DNA of 64,000 nucleotides from Nitrincola iocasae. Its GTDB lineage: Bacteria; Pseudomonadota; Gammaproteobacteria; Pseudomonadales; Balneatricaceae. The stretch lies in contig NZ_CP044222.1 of assembly GCF_008727795.1 (NCBI RefSeq), positions 62,001-126,000 of the forward strand, written 5' to 3'. The position numbers were made by a program, and so were the translations under genes. Below, one piece after another: positions 34,516 to 43,835 of the stretch (position 1 is its first letter; each line of letters begins with the position of its first letter). Below the pieces are notes generated by a model. That model was not told the origin of the DNA and made no database searches. It saw only the letters and a program-made list of their open reading frames with translations.

Positions 34516-36054
34516 TTAAGAATGCAGGCTGGGTAGCAGAGACGGCGGTACCAGGGCACTTAAACGCTGGGTGAGTAACAGGTCGATAGCGGCCTGGATA
34601 TCCGGAGCAAAAAAGCGATCCTTATCATAGTAGCTGACTTGTTCACGCAGCCATACGCGCGCCTGCTCCAGGGATGCCGTGGTTTTTAGACCCTTGCGGA
34701 ATTCCAGACCCTGGCAGGCTGCCAGCCACTCAATCGCCAGGATACCCCGGGTATTCTCGGCCATTTCCCATAGGCGTTTGCCTGCATTAGGCGCCATGGA
34801 AACATGATCTTCCTGGTTGGCCGACGTAGGCAGGCTATCGACACTGTGCGGATGTGCCAGGGCTTTATTATCGCTGGCCAGGGCAGCCGCTGTGACCTGC
34901 GCGATCATAAAACCGGAGTTGACCCCACCGTTTTCAACCAGAAAAGGGGGCAACTGAGACATGTGCTTATCCATCATCAAGGAAATACGCCGCTCTGTCA
35001 GTGAGCCGATTTCGGCAATCGCCAGCGCAAGATTATCGGCGACCATAGCCACGGGTTCCGCATGGAAATTGCCACCGGAGATGATGTTGCCGGACTCGGC
35101 AAACACCAGTGGGTTGTCGGAAACGGCATTGGCTTCCACCAGTAATACGTCGGCAGCCTGGCGTATCTGGGTCAGGCAGGCACCCATCACCTGAGGCTGA
35201 CACCGCAATGAATAGGGGTCTTGCACCTTGTCACAATGGCTATGAGAGTCGCTGATGGCGCTGCGTTCCTGTAACAGATGTCGATAGGCGGCGGCCGCAT
35301 CGATCTGGCCCTGTTGTCCACGTATTGCGTGGATTCGTGCATCAAAAGGACTGCGTGAACTCAGGGTTGCCTCGACCGTGAGTGAGCCACAGACAGTGGC
35401 GGCGGCATAGAGGTCTTCAGCTTCAAACAGGCCACGTAAGGCATAGGCCGTTGAAACCTGTGTGCCGTTGAGCAGTGCTAGCCCTTCTTTGGGGGCCAGG
35501 GACAGCGGCTGTAGCCCAGCTAGTTCAAGAGCTTGCATTGCGCTGATCCACTCGCCACGGTAACGTGCACGTCCCTCTCCCAGTAGCACCGCACTCATGT
35601 GAGCCAGGGGTGCCAGATCGCCCGAGGCCCCGACAGAGCCGCGTAAAGGAATGCAGGGGTAAATTTCCAGATTGATCAGCTTGATCAGCGCATCCAGTAC
35701 ACTACGGCGAATACCGGAGAATCCACGTGCCAGGCTGTTTACCTTGAGCACCATAATCAGCCGCACCAGTTCATCTGAGATGGCATTACCCAGCCCGGTT
35801 GCATGTGACAGCACCAGTGAACGCTGCAGACTCTCCAGATCTTCATGTTTGATGCGCGTTTGTGCCAGCAGACCAAAGCCTGTATTGATGCCGTAAACGG
35901 TGCGATCTTCAGCAACCACCCGGTTAACACAGGCAACAGACGCTTCAATGGCGCTATCAGCACTGGCGGGTAGCGCAATCTGGATTGGCTGACTGTAGAC
36001 CTGTCGCAGATGTGCCAGTGTCATCTGTCCTGGCAGAATGCATAGCTTATTCAT
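34516..36054 (-). CDS. hutH: Histidine ammonia-lyase
   Basis: Deaminates histidine to urocanate. 512 residues; the self-cyclising Ala143-Ser144-Gly145 triad (GSVGASGDLAPLAH) forms the MIO cofactor. YGINTGFG and the QEDHVSM segment are conserved. Last gene of hutIGUH; overlaps hutU by four bases. Confidence 0.97.
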   Translation of the reverse strand: MNKLCILPGQMTLAHLRQVYSQPIQIALPASADSAIEASVACVNRVVAEDRTVYGINTGFGLLAQTRIKHEDLESLQRSLVLSHATGLGNAISDELVRLIMVLKVNSLARGFSGIRRSVLDALIKLINLEIYPCIPLRGSVGASGDLAPLAHMSAVLLGEGRARYRGEWISAMQALELAGLQPLSLAPKEGLALLNGTQVSTAYALRGLFEAEDLYAAATVCGSLTVEATLSSRSPFDARIHAIRGQQGQIDAAAAYRHLLQERSAISDSHSHCDKVQDPYSLRCQPQVMGACLTQIRQAADVLLVEANAVSDNPLVFAESGNIISGGNFHAEPVAMVADNLALAIAEIGSLTERRISLMMDKHMSQLPPFLVENGGVNSGFMIAQVTAAALASDNKALAHPHSVDSLPTSANQEDHVSMAPNAGKRLWEMAENTRGILAIEWLAACQGLEFRKGLKTTASLEQARVWLREQVSYYDKDRFFAPDIQAAIDLLLTQRLSALVPPSLLPSLHS

Positions 36055-37760
36055 TTAACATCTCCCTGAGCCGTGATCATCGGAAGATCAAGGTCGTTCT
36101 CCTGAGCACAGTTTATGGCAATATCATAGCCCGCATCGGCATGACGCATCACTCCTGTGCCCGGATCGTTGCGAAGTACGCGACCTAAACGGCTATGCGC
36201 GGCATCGGTCCCATCAGCGACTATCACTACGCCTGCGTGCTGGGAGAATCCCATGCCCACTCCACCGCCATGGTGCAGGGACACCCAGGTGGCTCCTCCG
36301 GCGGTGTTCAATAGTGCGTTCAGTAGCGGCCAATCGGATACAGCATCGGAACCATCCAGCATACTTTCGGTTTCACGGTTAGGGCTGGCGACTGAACCCG
36401 AATCCAGGTGATCCCGGCCAATTACTACCGGTGCCTTAAGTTCGCCCTGGCGAACCATCTCATTGAAGGCCTGTCCCAGGCGTACACGGTCTTTCAGGCC
36501 GACCCAGCAGATACGTGCAGGCAGGCCCTGGAAGCTGATCCGCTCGCGCGCCATGTCCAGCCAGTTGTGCAGGTGCGGGTTGTCAGGGATCAATTCTTTA
36601 ACCTTGGCATCGGTCTTGTAGATATCTTCCGGATCGCCAGAAAGCGCCGCCCAACGGAAGGGGCCTATACCCTGGCAAAATAACGGGCGAATATAAGCGG
36701 GTACGAAGCCGGGGAAATCGAATGCATTGCTAACGCCCTCTTCCTTGGCCATCTGTCGAATATTATTGCCATAGTCGAAGGTGGGTATGCCTTGTTGCTG
36801 GAAGGCCAGCATCGCCTGAACATGTACCGCCATCGACTGTTTGGCCGCCTTGACCACAACATCCGCTTCGGTTTTACCCCGTGCTACGTATTCATCCCAG
36901 CTCCAGCCCGAAGGCAGGTAACCGTGTAAGGGATCATGGGCACTGGTCTGATCGGTGACCATATCAGGGCGCACCCCGCGGCGTATCAGTTCTGGTAGTA
37001 TGTCAGCCGCATTGCCACACAGGCCGATAGAGACGGCCTGGCCTGCCTCGGTGTAGTGTTTGATGCGGGCCAGTGCGTCATCAAGGTCTTTGGCCTGCTC
37101 ATCCAGATAGCGGGTGCGCAGACGAAAATCGATACTGCTTTGCTGGCATTCAATATTGAGTGAGCAGGCACCCGCCAGTGTTGCCGCCAGTGGCTGCGCG
37201 CCGCCCATACCGCCTAAACCGGCGGTTAGAATCCAGCGGCCCTTGAGGTTGCCATCGTAGTGCTGGCGTCCTGCTTCCACAAAGGTTTCGTAGGTGCCTT
37301 GTACAATCCCCTGAGAGCCAATATATATCCAGGAGCCCGCAGTCATCTGGCCATACATCATCAACCCTTTGCGATCCAGTTCGTTGAAATGCTCCCAATT
37401 GGCCCAGTGAGGAACCAGGTTTGAGTTAGCGATCAATACCCGAGGTGAATCCGGGTGAGTCTTGAAGACCCCGACCGGCTTGCCAGACTGTACCAGCAAC
37501 GTTTCATCCATCTCCAGACGCTTGAGCACCTCAACGATCTTGTCGAAGCAGGGCCAGTCGCGCGCGGCACGGCCTATCCCACCATACACTACGAGGTCTT
37601 CAGGTCGTTCAGCGACATCCGGATCCAGGTTATTCATCAACATGCGCAGGGCCGCTTCGGTCAACCAGCTTTTACAGCTTAGCGTGCTGCCGGTTGGAGC
37701 ATGGATGACACGCGACGTATCGTGGCGCAGATCTTGTGTGTGGGGCTGTGGGGCATTCAT
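36051..37760 (-). CDS. hutU: Urocanate hydratase
   Basis: Converts urocanate to imidazolone propionate with tightly bound NAD. 569 residues with the conserved LTAGLGGMGGAQPLA nucleotide-binding stretch, CGNAADILPELIRRG containing the active-site Cys, and DQTSAHDPLHGYLP. Located 16 bases after hutG and coupled to hutH. Confidence 0.97.
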   Translation of the reverse strand: MNAPQPHTQDLRHDTSRVIHAPTGSTLSCKSWLTEAALRMLMNNLDPDVAERPEDLVVYGGIGRAARDWPCFDKIVEVLKRLEMDETLLVQSGKPVGVFKTHPDSPRVLIANSNLVPHWANWEHFNELDRKGLMMYGQMTAGSWIYIGSQGIVQGTYETFVEAGRQHYDGNLKGRWILTAGLGGMGGAQPLAATLAGACSLNIECQQSSIDFRLRTRYLDEQAKDLDDALARIKHYTEAGQAVSIGLCGNAADILPELIRRGVRPDMVTDQTSAHDPLHGYLPSGWSWDEYVARGKTEADVVVKAAKQSMAVHVQAMLAFQQQGIPTFDYGNNIRQMAKEEGVSNAFDFPGFVPAYIRPLFCQGIGPFRWAALSGDPEDIYKTDAKVKELIPDNPHLHNWLDMARERISFQGLPARICWVGLKDRVRLGQAFNEMVRQGELKAPVVIGRDHLDSGSVASPNRETESMLDGSDAVSDWPLLNALLNTAGGATWVSLHHGGGVGMGFSQHAGVVIVADGTDAAHSRLGRVLRNDPGTGVMRHADAGYDIAINCAQENDLDLPMITAQGDVK

Positions 37761-37776
37761 GCAATTCTCCTCATTG

Positions 37777-38760
37777 TTATTGTTCAGTTATTGATGATTC
37801 ATTGGCTGCAGGGTTCAGGGTCATCTGATGAATCAGACGCGCGCCCAAGCGTGCGGTATGTGCATCGATATCCAGACCGGGGTTCAGTTCAGCCAGGTCC
37901 ATGAGCCGCAATTTGCCACTGTCACGTATCTGTATTAGCAGGGGCTCGATCACCTCCAGACTGACACCTCGTGCAGCAGGCGCACTAACCCCCGGGGCCT
38001 GGGCTGCTGGAAAAACATCCAGATCGATGGTCAGGTAGAGGTGGTCGCACTGGTTGATAAAATCCTGCAGACGCTGGTGCAGTTCTGGTAGATGCCACAG
38101 CGTCATTTGCAAATCTTCTTCGAAGTACGCGCCGAGCGTTTTTGCGCGTGCAAACAGGGCCGGGGTGTTGCTCATGCGACTGACACCCAGGCATGCATAT
38201 TGGAATTTCCATTGATGGTGAGTACAAACTTCGGCTATTTGGGCGAAAGGTGTTCCTGAAGAGGTCGGCTGACAGTGCGGATCGCGCAGGTCAAAGTGAG
38301 CATCGAAATTGATGATGCCGATCCGAGGTTTGTCTGGGCTGGCTCCCAGGTGCTTAGCTAATCCTGACCAACTGCCAAAGGCGATTTCATGTCCACCGCC
38401 AAGCAGGATTGGCAGGTGTCCCTGATTCAGCAACTGGGCTAGATGATCCGCCAGGTCGGCCTGGGCTTGTTCTAAGTTATCCTGTTCACAGAGGATGTCA
38501 CCACACTCATACAAGGGAGCCGTTTGTAGCCAGGGCAGGTTACCTAGCTGCTGGCGAAGTGCTTGTGGGCCGAGTGCGGCCCCGCGGCGCCCCTGGTTCC
38601 GCTGCACGCCTGCATCACACGGAAATCCCAGCAAGGCTATGCCAGGCGGGCTGTCTGGCTGTACAGGTTGAATTTTCTGGTGCCAGCGCAGGCTGTTTGC
38701 TTCAGGGTCATGACGGCCTGTCCAGCACTCCATGAGTGTGTCTGCTGTTCTGAGTGTCAT
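37777..38760 (-). CDS. hutG: Formimidoylglutamase, arginase family
   Basis: Hydrolyses N-formimidoylglutamate to glutamate and formamide. 327 residues with the manganese ligands of the ureohydrolase fold: GGGHEIAFG, NFDAHFDLRD and TIDLDVFPAAQAPGVSAP. Overlaps the end of hutI by four bases. The route in this organism therefore is the direct three-step type ending in glutamate plus formamide. Confidence 0.93.
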   Translation of the reverse strand: MTLRTADTLMECWTGRHDPEANSLRWHQKIQPVQPDSPPGIALLGFPCDAGVQRNQGRRGAALGPQALRQQLGNLPWLQTAPLYECGDILCEQDNLEQAQADLADHLAQLLNQGHLPILLGGGHEIAFGSWSGLAKHLGASPDKPRIGIINFDAHFDLRDPHCQPTSSGTPFAQIAEVCTHHQWKFQYACLGVSRMSNTPALFARAKTLGAYFEEDLQMTLWHLPELHQRLQDFINQCDHLYLTIDLDVFPAAQAPGVSAPAARGVSLEVIEPLLIQIRDSGKLRLMDLAELNPGLDIDAHTARLGARLIHQMTLNPAANESSITEQ

Positions 38761-39971
38761 GCGGTAACCTCGCCATTGAACACGCGTTGCTTCAGGCGGC
38801 CGGGTTGGATGGCATAAGCCAGTTCAGCCGGGCTGTTGACGTCCCATACACAGAAGTCAGCCGTCCGGCCTGGGGATAGCAAACCGGCTGTCTGCGAAAG
38901 TCCCAGCGCCAGCGCGGCATGATGGGTGACGCCCTGCAAGGCTTCGGTTGGTGTCAGTCGGAACAGCGTACAGGCCATATTCAGCATCAGACTGAGCTGA
39001 AAAATAGGCGATGAGCCTGGATTACCATCGGTCGCAACGGCCATAGGGACTCGATACTGGCGCAACAGATCGATTGGCGGCACTTGGGTATCCCGCAGCG
39101 TGTAAAAAGCGCCCGGTAGCAGAGTGGCCACTGTGCCGGATTTGGCCATGGCCGCGACACCCGCTTCATCCAGGTGTTCAATATGATCGGCTGACAAGCC
39201 CTGGTAGCGTGCCGACAAGGCTGCTGCCCCCAGGTTCGATAGCTGTTCAGCGTGGGCCTTAACGGGAAGTTTGTGCGCTTGTGCCGCTTGAAAGACACGC
39301 TCACACTGTGCTGGACTGAAGCCGATCCCTTCACAAAATACATCGACGGCGTCCGCCAGCTTTTCAGCGGCTGCCTTGGGAATAATCTCATCGCAGATCA
39401 GATCGATGTAAGCGTCGGCATCCTGTTGATATTCTGGCGGCAGAGCATGAGCCGCCAGCAAGGTGGTGACGACATGGATAGACAACTGGTGTCCCAGACG
39501 ACGAGCGACACGCAGCATTTTCAGTTCATCCACCAGATTAAGACCATAACCTGACTTGATCTCAACTGTGGTGACACCATCTGCAATCAGGGCTTGAATA
39601 CGCGGCAGAGCCGCTTCAAATAAGGCCTGCTCTGAGGCTGCGCGCGTGGCACTGACCGTGCTTAGAATGCCGCCGCCACGCCTGGCAATCTCTGCGTAGC
39701 TGAGCCCTTCCAGACGTTGCTCAAACTCGTTAGCGCGTGAGCCTGCAAAAACCAGGTGGGTATGACAGTCAATCAGACCGGGTGTCATGACACCACCCTG
39801 ACAGGTTTTTTCGGCCGTATCACGCAGGTCGGCTGGCAGCTGTGACATGGGGCAAATCTGCTGGATTTTGGCACCTTCAACCAGAACGGCCATTTTTTCA
39901 GCATGGGTTTTCAGGCCATCAAACAGAGTGATGTCTTGCCATAGATGTCGCTTGACGGTTTGACGGCACAT
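38757..39971 (-). CDS. hutI: Imidazolonepropionase
   Basis: Opens the ring of imidazolone propionate. 404 residues, amidohydrolase fold with metal ligands in GLIDCHTHLVFAGSR, HAEQLSNLGAA and the late ATDGNPGSSP aspartate. The ATG at 39971 is chosen because GGAG lies six bases before it; another in-frame ATG at 39983 has no RBS. Two HutC-type operators lie upstream. Confidence 0.95.
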   Translation of the reverse strand: MCRQTVKRHLWQDITLFDGLKTHAEKMAVLVEGAKIQQICPMSQLPADLRDTAEKTCQGGVMTPGLIDCHTHLVFAGSRANEFEQRLEGLSYAEIARRGGGILSTVSATRAASEQALFEAALPRIQALIADGVTTVEIKSGYGLNLVDELKMLRVARRLGHQLSIHVVTTLLAAHALPPEYQQDADAYIDLICDEIIPKAAAEKLADAVDVFCEGIGFSPAQCERVFQAAQAHKLPVKAHAEQLSNLGAAALSARYQGLSADHIEHLDEAGVAAMAKSGTVATLLPGAFYTLRDTQVPPIDLLRQYRVPMAVATDGNPGSSPIFQLSLMLNMACTLFRLTPTEALQGVTHHAALALGLSQTAGLLSPGRTADFCVWDVNSPAELAYAIQPGRLKQRVFNGEVTA

Positions 39972-39995
39972 GCCTGACTCCATTTGTCATTATAT

Positions 39996-40007
39996 TTGTA
40001 TATACAA
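39996..40007. promoter_or_regulatory. HutC-type operator TTGTATATACAA
   Basis: A 12-base perfect palindrome equal to the TGTATATACA core known for HutC sites, 25 bases upstream of the hutI start; position suits repression of hutIGUH. Confidence 0.8.
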
Positions 40008-40089
40008 TTGATCATTTGAGCAGATCTGTCAAGTATTCACGCCGGACTTTTTTTGTTTTCCTGTATGACGATGTACCGCTGGAAGGCTA

Positions 40090-40117
40090 AATCTTTAATG
40101 TATATACATTAAAGATT
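40090..40117. promoter_or_regulatory. 28-bp perfect palindrome with HutC core
   Basis: Exact dyad symmetry over 28 bases centred on TGTATATACA (40099-40108), flanked by CTTTAA and TTAAAG. It lies 18 bases beyond the hutC stop and about 120 bases upstream of hutI. Second operator for hutIGUH; a stem formed in RNA could also end the upstream transcript. Confidence 0.75.
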
Positions 40118-40135
40118 ATCAGAGTGAAGTGAAGT

Positions 40136-40858
40136 TTATTGGCGAGTTGTGTGGCTGCCGGTTGAGGAGCGTAATTTATAGCGGTCGCCGGGATGCAGTA
40201 ACCGGGCATAACTGATCAGGTGATCACCTGACCAGGTGCGACGGATCATGCTCAGGCAGGGCTGGTGTGGGGAAATATCCAGCCATTGCGCTGATTGAGT
40301 ATCTGGCAGGACGGCTTCAACCACATGCTCAAGATCGGTGATCGGACAGGCGGACACCAGTACTTCATTAGGTGTCTGCCGGGAAAAATCCGAGGTTAGA
40401 TAATCCGGTACCCAGCGGGGATTGACGTAACGGCTTTCCAGTTGGATCGCCGTGCGGCTTTCTCTATGTACGATAATGCTGTGGTACACGTGGCTACCGA
40501 CACGTACGCCCAGCCGCAAGGCAATTTCATCGTCAGCACTGACCTCTTCACAGAGCAGTACGGAATTGCTGTATTCATGGCCACGCAAGCGGACCTCTTC
40601 AGCGATATTGTTGACTTCCGCCAGCGGTGATTCAGACTTTCGGTCGGTGACAAAGGTACCCAGACCCGCTTGACGGACCAGATAGCCTTCCTGAACCAGG
40701 TCGCGAATCGCCTTGTTGGCTGTCATGCGACTGACACCAAAATCACGAGCCAGTTGTTCCTCTGGCGGTATCTTGTGGTGTACAGCAAACTGACCGGCAT
40801 GGATGGCATCCAGCAGGTATTGTTTAATCTGTAAAAAGCGCGGTGTCTGACTAGTCAC
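40136..40858 (-). CDS. hutC: HutC, GntR-family repressor of histidine utilization
   Basis: 240 residues: GntR winged helix (about 8-75; EEQLARDFGVSRMTANKAIRDL) and UTRA ligand domain (about 90-235) that in HutC binds urocanate. GTG start after AGGA. It follows a puuB paralogue by 15 bases, so it may be transcribed with the polyamine genes, while its operators lie just downstream before hutI. Confidence 0.92.
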   Translation of the reverse strand: MTSQTPRFLQIKQYLLDAIHAGQFAVHHKIPPEEQLARDFGVSRMTANKAIRDLVQEGYLVRQAGLGTFVTDRKSESPLAEVNNIAEEVRLRGHEYSNSVLLCEEVSADDEIALRLGVRVGSHVYHSIIVHRESRTAIQLESRYVNPRWVPDYLTSDFSRQTPNEVLVSACPITDLEHVVEAVLPDTQSAQWLDISPHQPCLSMIRRTWSGDHLISYARLLHPGDRYKLRSSTGSHTTRQ

Positions 40859-40873
40859 ATAGCATCCTGTTTT

Positions 40874-42172
40874 TCAGAACAGCTCCTTGAGGCGGTGCCA
40901 CAGCATACCTGTCGCCAGCAGTGGGGTGCGCAGGTAGCGTCCTCCAGGAAATGTCAGATGGTTAACCTGTGAAAACAAGCGGTAGCGCTGGTCGGTTTCA
41001 CCACTGATGGTCTCGGCCAGTATGCGTGCAGCTAAATGTGTGGCGTTAACGCCATGGCCTGCATAAGCCTGAGCAAAATAAATCGCCGGACAATCCGGTA
41101 ACTGGCCTATCTGGGGTAGACGGTTGGCACCGATACCCAGCATGCCACCCCATTGGTAGTCGACTTTAACCGGCCCCAGTTGCGGGAAAACCTTGGCGAT
41201 ATTGGGGTGCAGTGCGGCGGCAATGTCCCTGGGGTCTTTGCCGCTGTAGGTGCACAGGCCACCAAAGATTAAACGATTGTCCTGGCTGATGCGGTAGTAG
41301 TCCAGGGTGCTGCGCATGTCGGCAACGGCTTTGCGACCGGGCATGAGTTGCTCACAAAGCTCAACTGGCAGAGGTTCTGTGGCGACAACGTAGCTACCTG
41401 CTGGAAGTATTTTCCCACCGAGCCAGGGCTCCAGATCAGGATTCAGGTAGCCATTACAGCCAAGCACCACGCGGTTGCAACGCACCTGGCCCTGAGCGGT
41501 ATGCACCACCGGCCGGTCACCCTTCTCTAGCCGTATGACAGGCGATTGCTCGAACACCTGCACGCCCAACTGCTCGGCTACATCGACTTCACCCAGCAAC
41601 AGGTTTAGGGGGTGTAAATGGCCGCTACCTTCGTCAACCAGGGCTCCCGTATAGAAATCGGAATCAACCACCTGTTGCTTCAGTTCAGTGGGTTCCAGCA
41701 AGCGCAGCGGGTGTGGGTAATTAATCGCTTGTAGCGCTTGCAGCTCTTCATCCAGCTGCTTGCGGTGTTTGGCATTGGTGCCCAGGTCGGCATAGCCCAG
41801 TACCAGGTCGCAGTCGATCTGGTGGATCTGGATACGCTGCTTGACCAGTTCCAGTGCTTCGGTGCCCATCTGTTTGAGTGCCAGTACACCCTCGCTACCA
41901 AGGGTATTGCGGAACTGGTCCAGATCATGGCCGATACCGCGTATCAGTTCACCACCATTGCGGCCTGAGGCACCCCAGCCGATCCGATGGGCTTCCAGCA
42001 GCACCACACTAAAGCCGCGCTGTGCTAACTCTAGCGCCGTATTTATGCCGGTAAATCCAGCCCCGACGACACAAACATCCACATCCAGTGCTGTTTGCAG
42101 CGCTGGCCAGGTGCGTTGGCTGTGTCGGGTTGCCGCGTACCAGGAACTGGTATGTTCCGTTGCTGTATTCAT
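40874..42172 (-). CDS. FAD-dependent oxidoreductase, PuuB-like paralogue
   Basis: 432 residues with VCVVGAGFTGINTALELAQRG, GRNGGELIRG, and C-terminal YFAQAYAGHGVNATHLAA. It is homologous to the gene at 31222 but clearly diverged. Placed between a GS-like gene and hutC in one run (24 and 15 base gaps), so it probably oxidises the gamma-glutamyl amine made by that ligase. The exact amine is not known. Confidence 0.85.
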   Translation of the reverse strand: MNTATEHTSSWYAATRHSQRTWPALQTALDVDVCVVGAGFTGINTALELAQRGFSVVLLEAHRIGWGASGRNGGELIRGIGHDLDQFRNTLGSEGVLALKQMGTEALELVKQRIQIHQIDCDLVLGYADLGTNAKHRKQLDEELQALQAINYPHPLRLLEPTELKQQVVDSDFYTGALVDEGSGHLHPLNLLLGEVDVAEQLGVQVFEQSPVIRLEKGDRPVVHTAQGQVRCNRVVLGCNGYLNPDLEPWLGGKILPAGSYVVATEPLPVELCEQLMPGRKAVADMRSTLDYYRISQDNRLIFGGLCTYSGKDPRDIAAALHPNIAKVFPQLGPVKVDYQWGGMLGIGANRLPQIGQLPDCPAIYFAQAYAGHGVNATHLAARILAETISGETDQRYRLFSQVNHLTFPGGRYLRTPLLATGMLWHRLKELF

Positions 42173-42196
42173 GACGAGAATTCCCTTCTGGTTTGA

Positions 42197-43561
42197 TCAG
42201 ACCGTATGCAAGTACCAGAGGTACTCCAGATCCGAGATGGTATGCTCAAACTCAGTCAATTCATGCTCTTTACAGGCTACAAAAATCTTCAGGAATTTAT
42301 AGCCAAGATACTCCTGCATTACCGGGGAATCTTCCAGCTCCCTCAGAGCATCACGCAGGTTGTTGATCAATGAGGAATCATGCTGCTCATGCGCATTGCC
42401 GATGGTGATTTCGGCGGGCTCAATCTTGTGAGTAATACCGAAGTGAATACCCGCTAACACCGCTGCCATGAGTAAATAAGGGTTGGCATCGGCACCGGCA
42501 ATGCGGTGCTCAATTCGCAAGGCCTCGGGATCACCACCGGGTAGACGCAGTGCGGTGGTACGGTTGTCGACACCCCAGGTGGGCGCGCTGGGTACATAGT
42601 ACTCCGGGCTGAAACGACGGTAGGAATTGATATTCGGGCAGAGCAAGGCCATGGCATCGTTCATGGTGGCCAGCAATCCGCCCACGGCCCAGCGCAGCAT
42701 ATCATTGGGCTCTTCCGGGTTGCCGGCAAAAATGTTGTGGCCATCTTTGTCTATCAGGCTGACATGCAGGTGCATACCGCTGCCGGATTGGTCATGGTAG
42801 GGCTTGGCCATGAAGGTGGTGTCCATTTCATGGTCATAGGCCATATTTTTGATCAGGCGCTTGAGCAGTGTGGCGTAATCACAGGCCTTGATCGGATCAT
42901 CTACATGGTGCAGATTCACCTCAAACTGTCCGGGAGCAGATTCAGCTACCAGTGCATCGGCCGGAATGTCCTGTTCATGTGCTGCATCCAGTACATCAGC
43001 CAGAAATTCGGCATATTCATCCAGATCATCGATTGAATAAACTTGAACACTGGCAGGTCGCTTACCAGAAATAGGTGATTTAGGAGGCTGAGGACGACCG
43101 GAGATGTTTTCCTGGTCAATCAGATAAAATTCCAGCTCAAAGGCGGTGACGGGCGTCAATTCCAGCTCTTTGAAGCGCTCCACTACATTTTGCAGCACCA
43201 CACGAGGGTCAGCAAAGAAGGGCGTTTCGCGATCCAATTCATACATGGTCATCAGCAGTTGCGCGGTTGGACGCTTTTGCCAGGGTTCCATGTTCAACGT
43301 GTCGGGGACCGGCAGGCAGATGCGGTCGGCTTCACCTATATCCAGCCCCAGGCCGGTTTCTTCGACAGTAGTTCCCTGAATATTTAACGCAAAAATCGAT
43401 GCTGGTAGTGCGACACCCTTGTCAAAGACTTTGAGCAACGCTCCGGGGTCAACCCGTTTGCCGCGGACAATGCCGTTCATGTCAGCAATTAGCAGATCAA
43501 CAAACTGCAGCTCCGGATGTTCCTGCAGGAAATTAGTGGCTTGTTCTGTACCCGAACCCAT
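42197..43561 (-). CDS. Glutamine synthetase-like gamma-glutamylpolyamine ligase (PuuA family)
   Basis: 454 residues. GS-type catalytic domain with VAESAPGQFEVNLHH, SGSGMHLHVSLID, and YVPSAPTWGVDNRTTALRLP; the N-terminal beta-grasp domain begins DLLIADMNGIVRGKR. It lacks the adenylylation loop expected of GlnA and fits the PuuA/gamma-glutamylamide ligase group. First gene of the puuA-puuB-hutC run; divergent from puuD. Confidence 0.85.
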   Translation of the reverse strand: MGSGTEQATNFLQEHPELQFVDLLIADMNGIVRGKRVDPGALLKVFDKGVALPASIFALNIQGTTVEETGLGLDIGEADRICLPVPDTLNMEPWQKRPTAQLLMTMYELDRETPFFADPRVVLQNVVERFKELELTPVTAFELEFYLIDQENISGRPQPPKSPISGKRPASVQVYSIDDLDEYAEFLADVLDAAHEQDIPADALVAESAPGQFEVNLHHVDDPIKACDYATLLKRLIKNMAYDHEMDTTFMAKPYHDQSGSGMHLHVSLIDKDGHNIFAGNPEEPNDMLRWAVGGLLATMNDAMALLCPNINSYRRFSPEYYVPSAPTWGVDNRTTALRLPGGDPEALRIEHRIAGADANPYLLMAAVLAGIHFGITHKIEPAEITIGNAHEQHDSSLINNLRDALRELEDSPVMQEYLGYKFLKIFVACKEHELTEFEHTISDLEYLWYLHTV

Positions 43562-43835
43562 AAGGGAAACCTTTATATCCGTTGGTAGTTGTGCGATGAC
43601 AGTAGTTTGTCAGCAGAAGAATCAACACTGAGTTAATTCTAATAATCAAATGCTGTCAACAATTGAGTGAGTTGCTCCATGCGTTGTTAACGGCAGGTAT
43701 ACGGCCCGGGCCAAGGGTGTGAAAAATAATCGCTCAAACTGCAATGAGCCCCTTGATAAGCGCACGGAGTCGCGCTACAAGTTTAACTTAGAAGTCACCC
43801 GACTTTTCTCTATTACTAACTTAATCAGGAATTTT

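Noticed and set aside
43562..43835. Search for a sigma-54 or HutC site in the divergent puuA/puuD region
   Set aside because: A TTGACA at about 43656-43661 on the minus strand lacks a well-spaced -10, and no TGTATATACA or TGGCAC-N5-TTGC was found.
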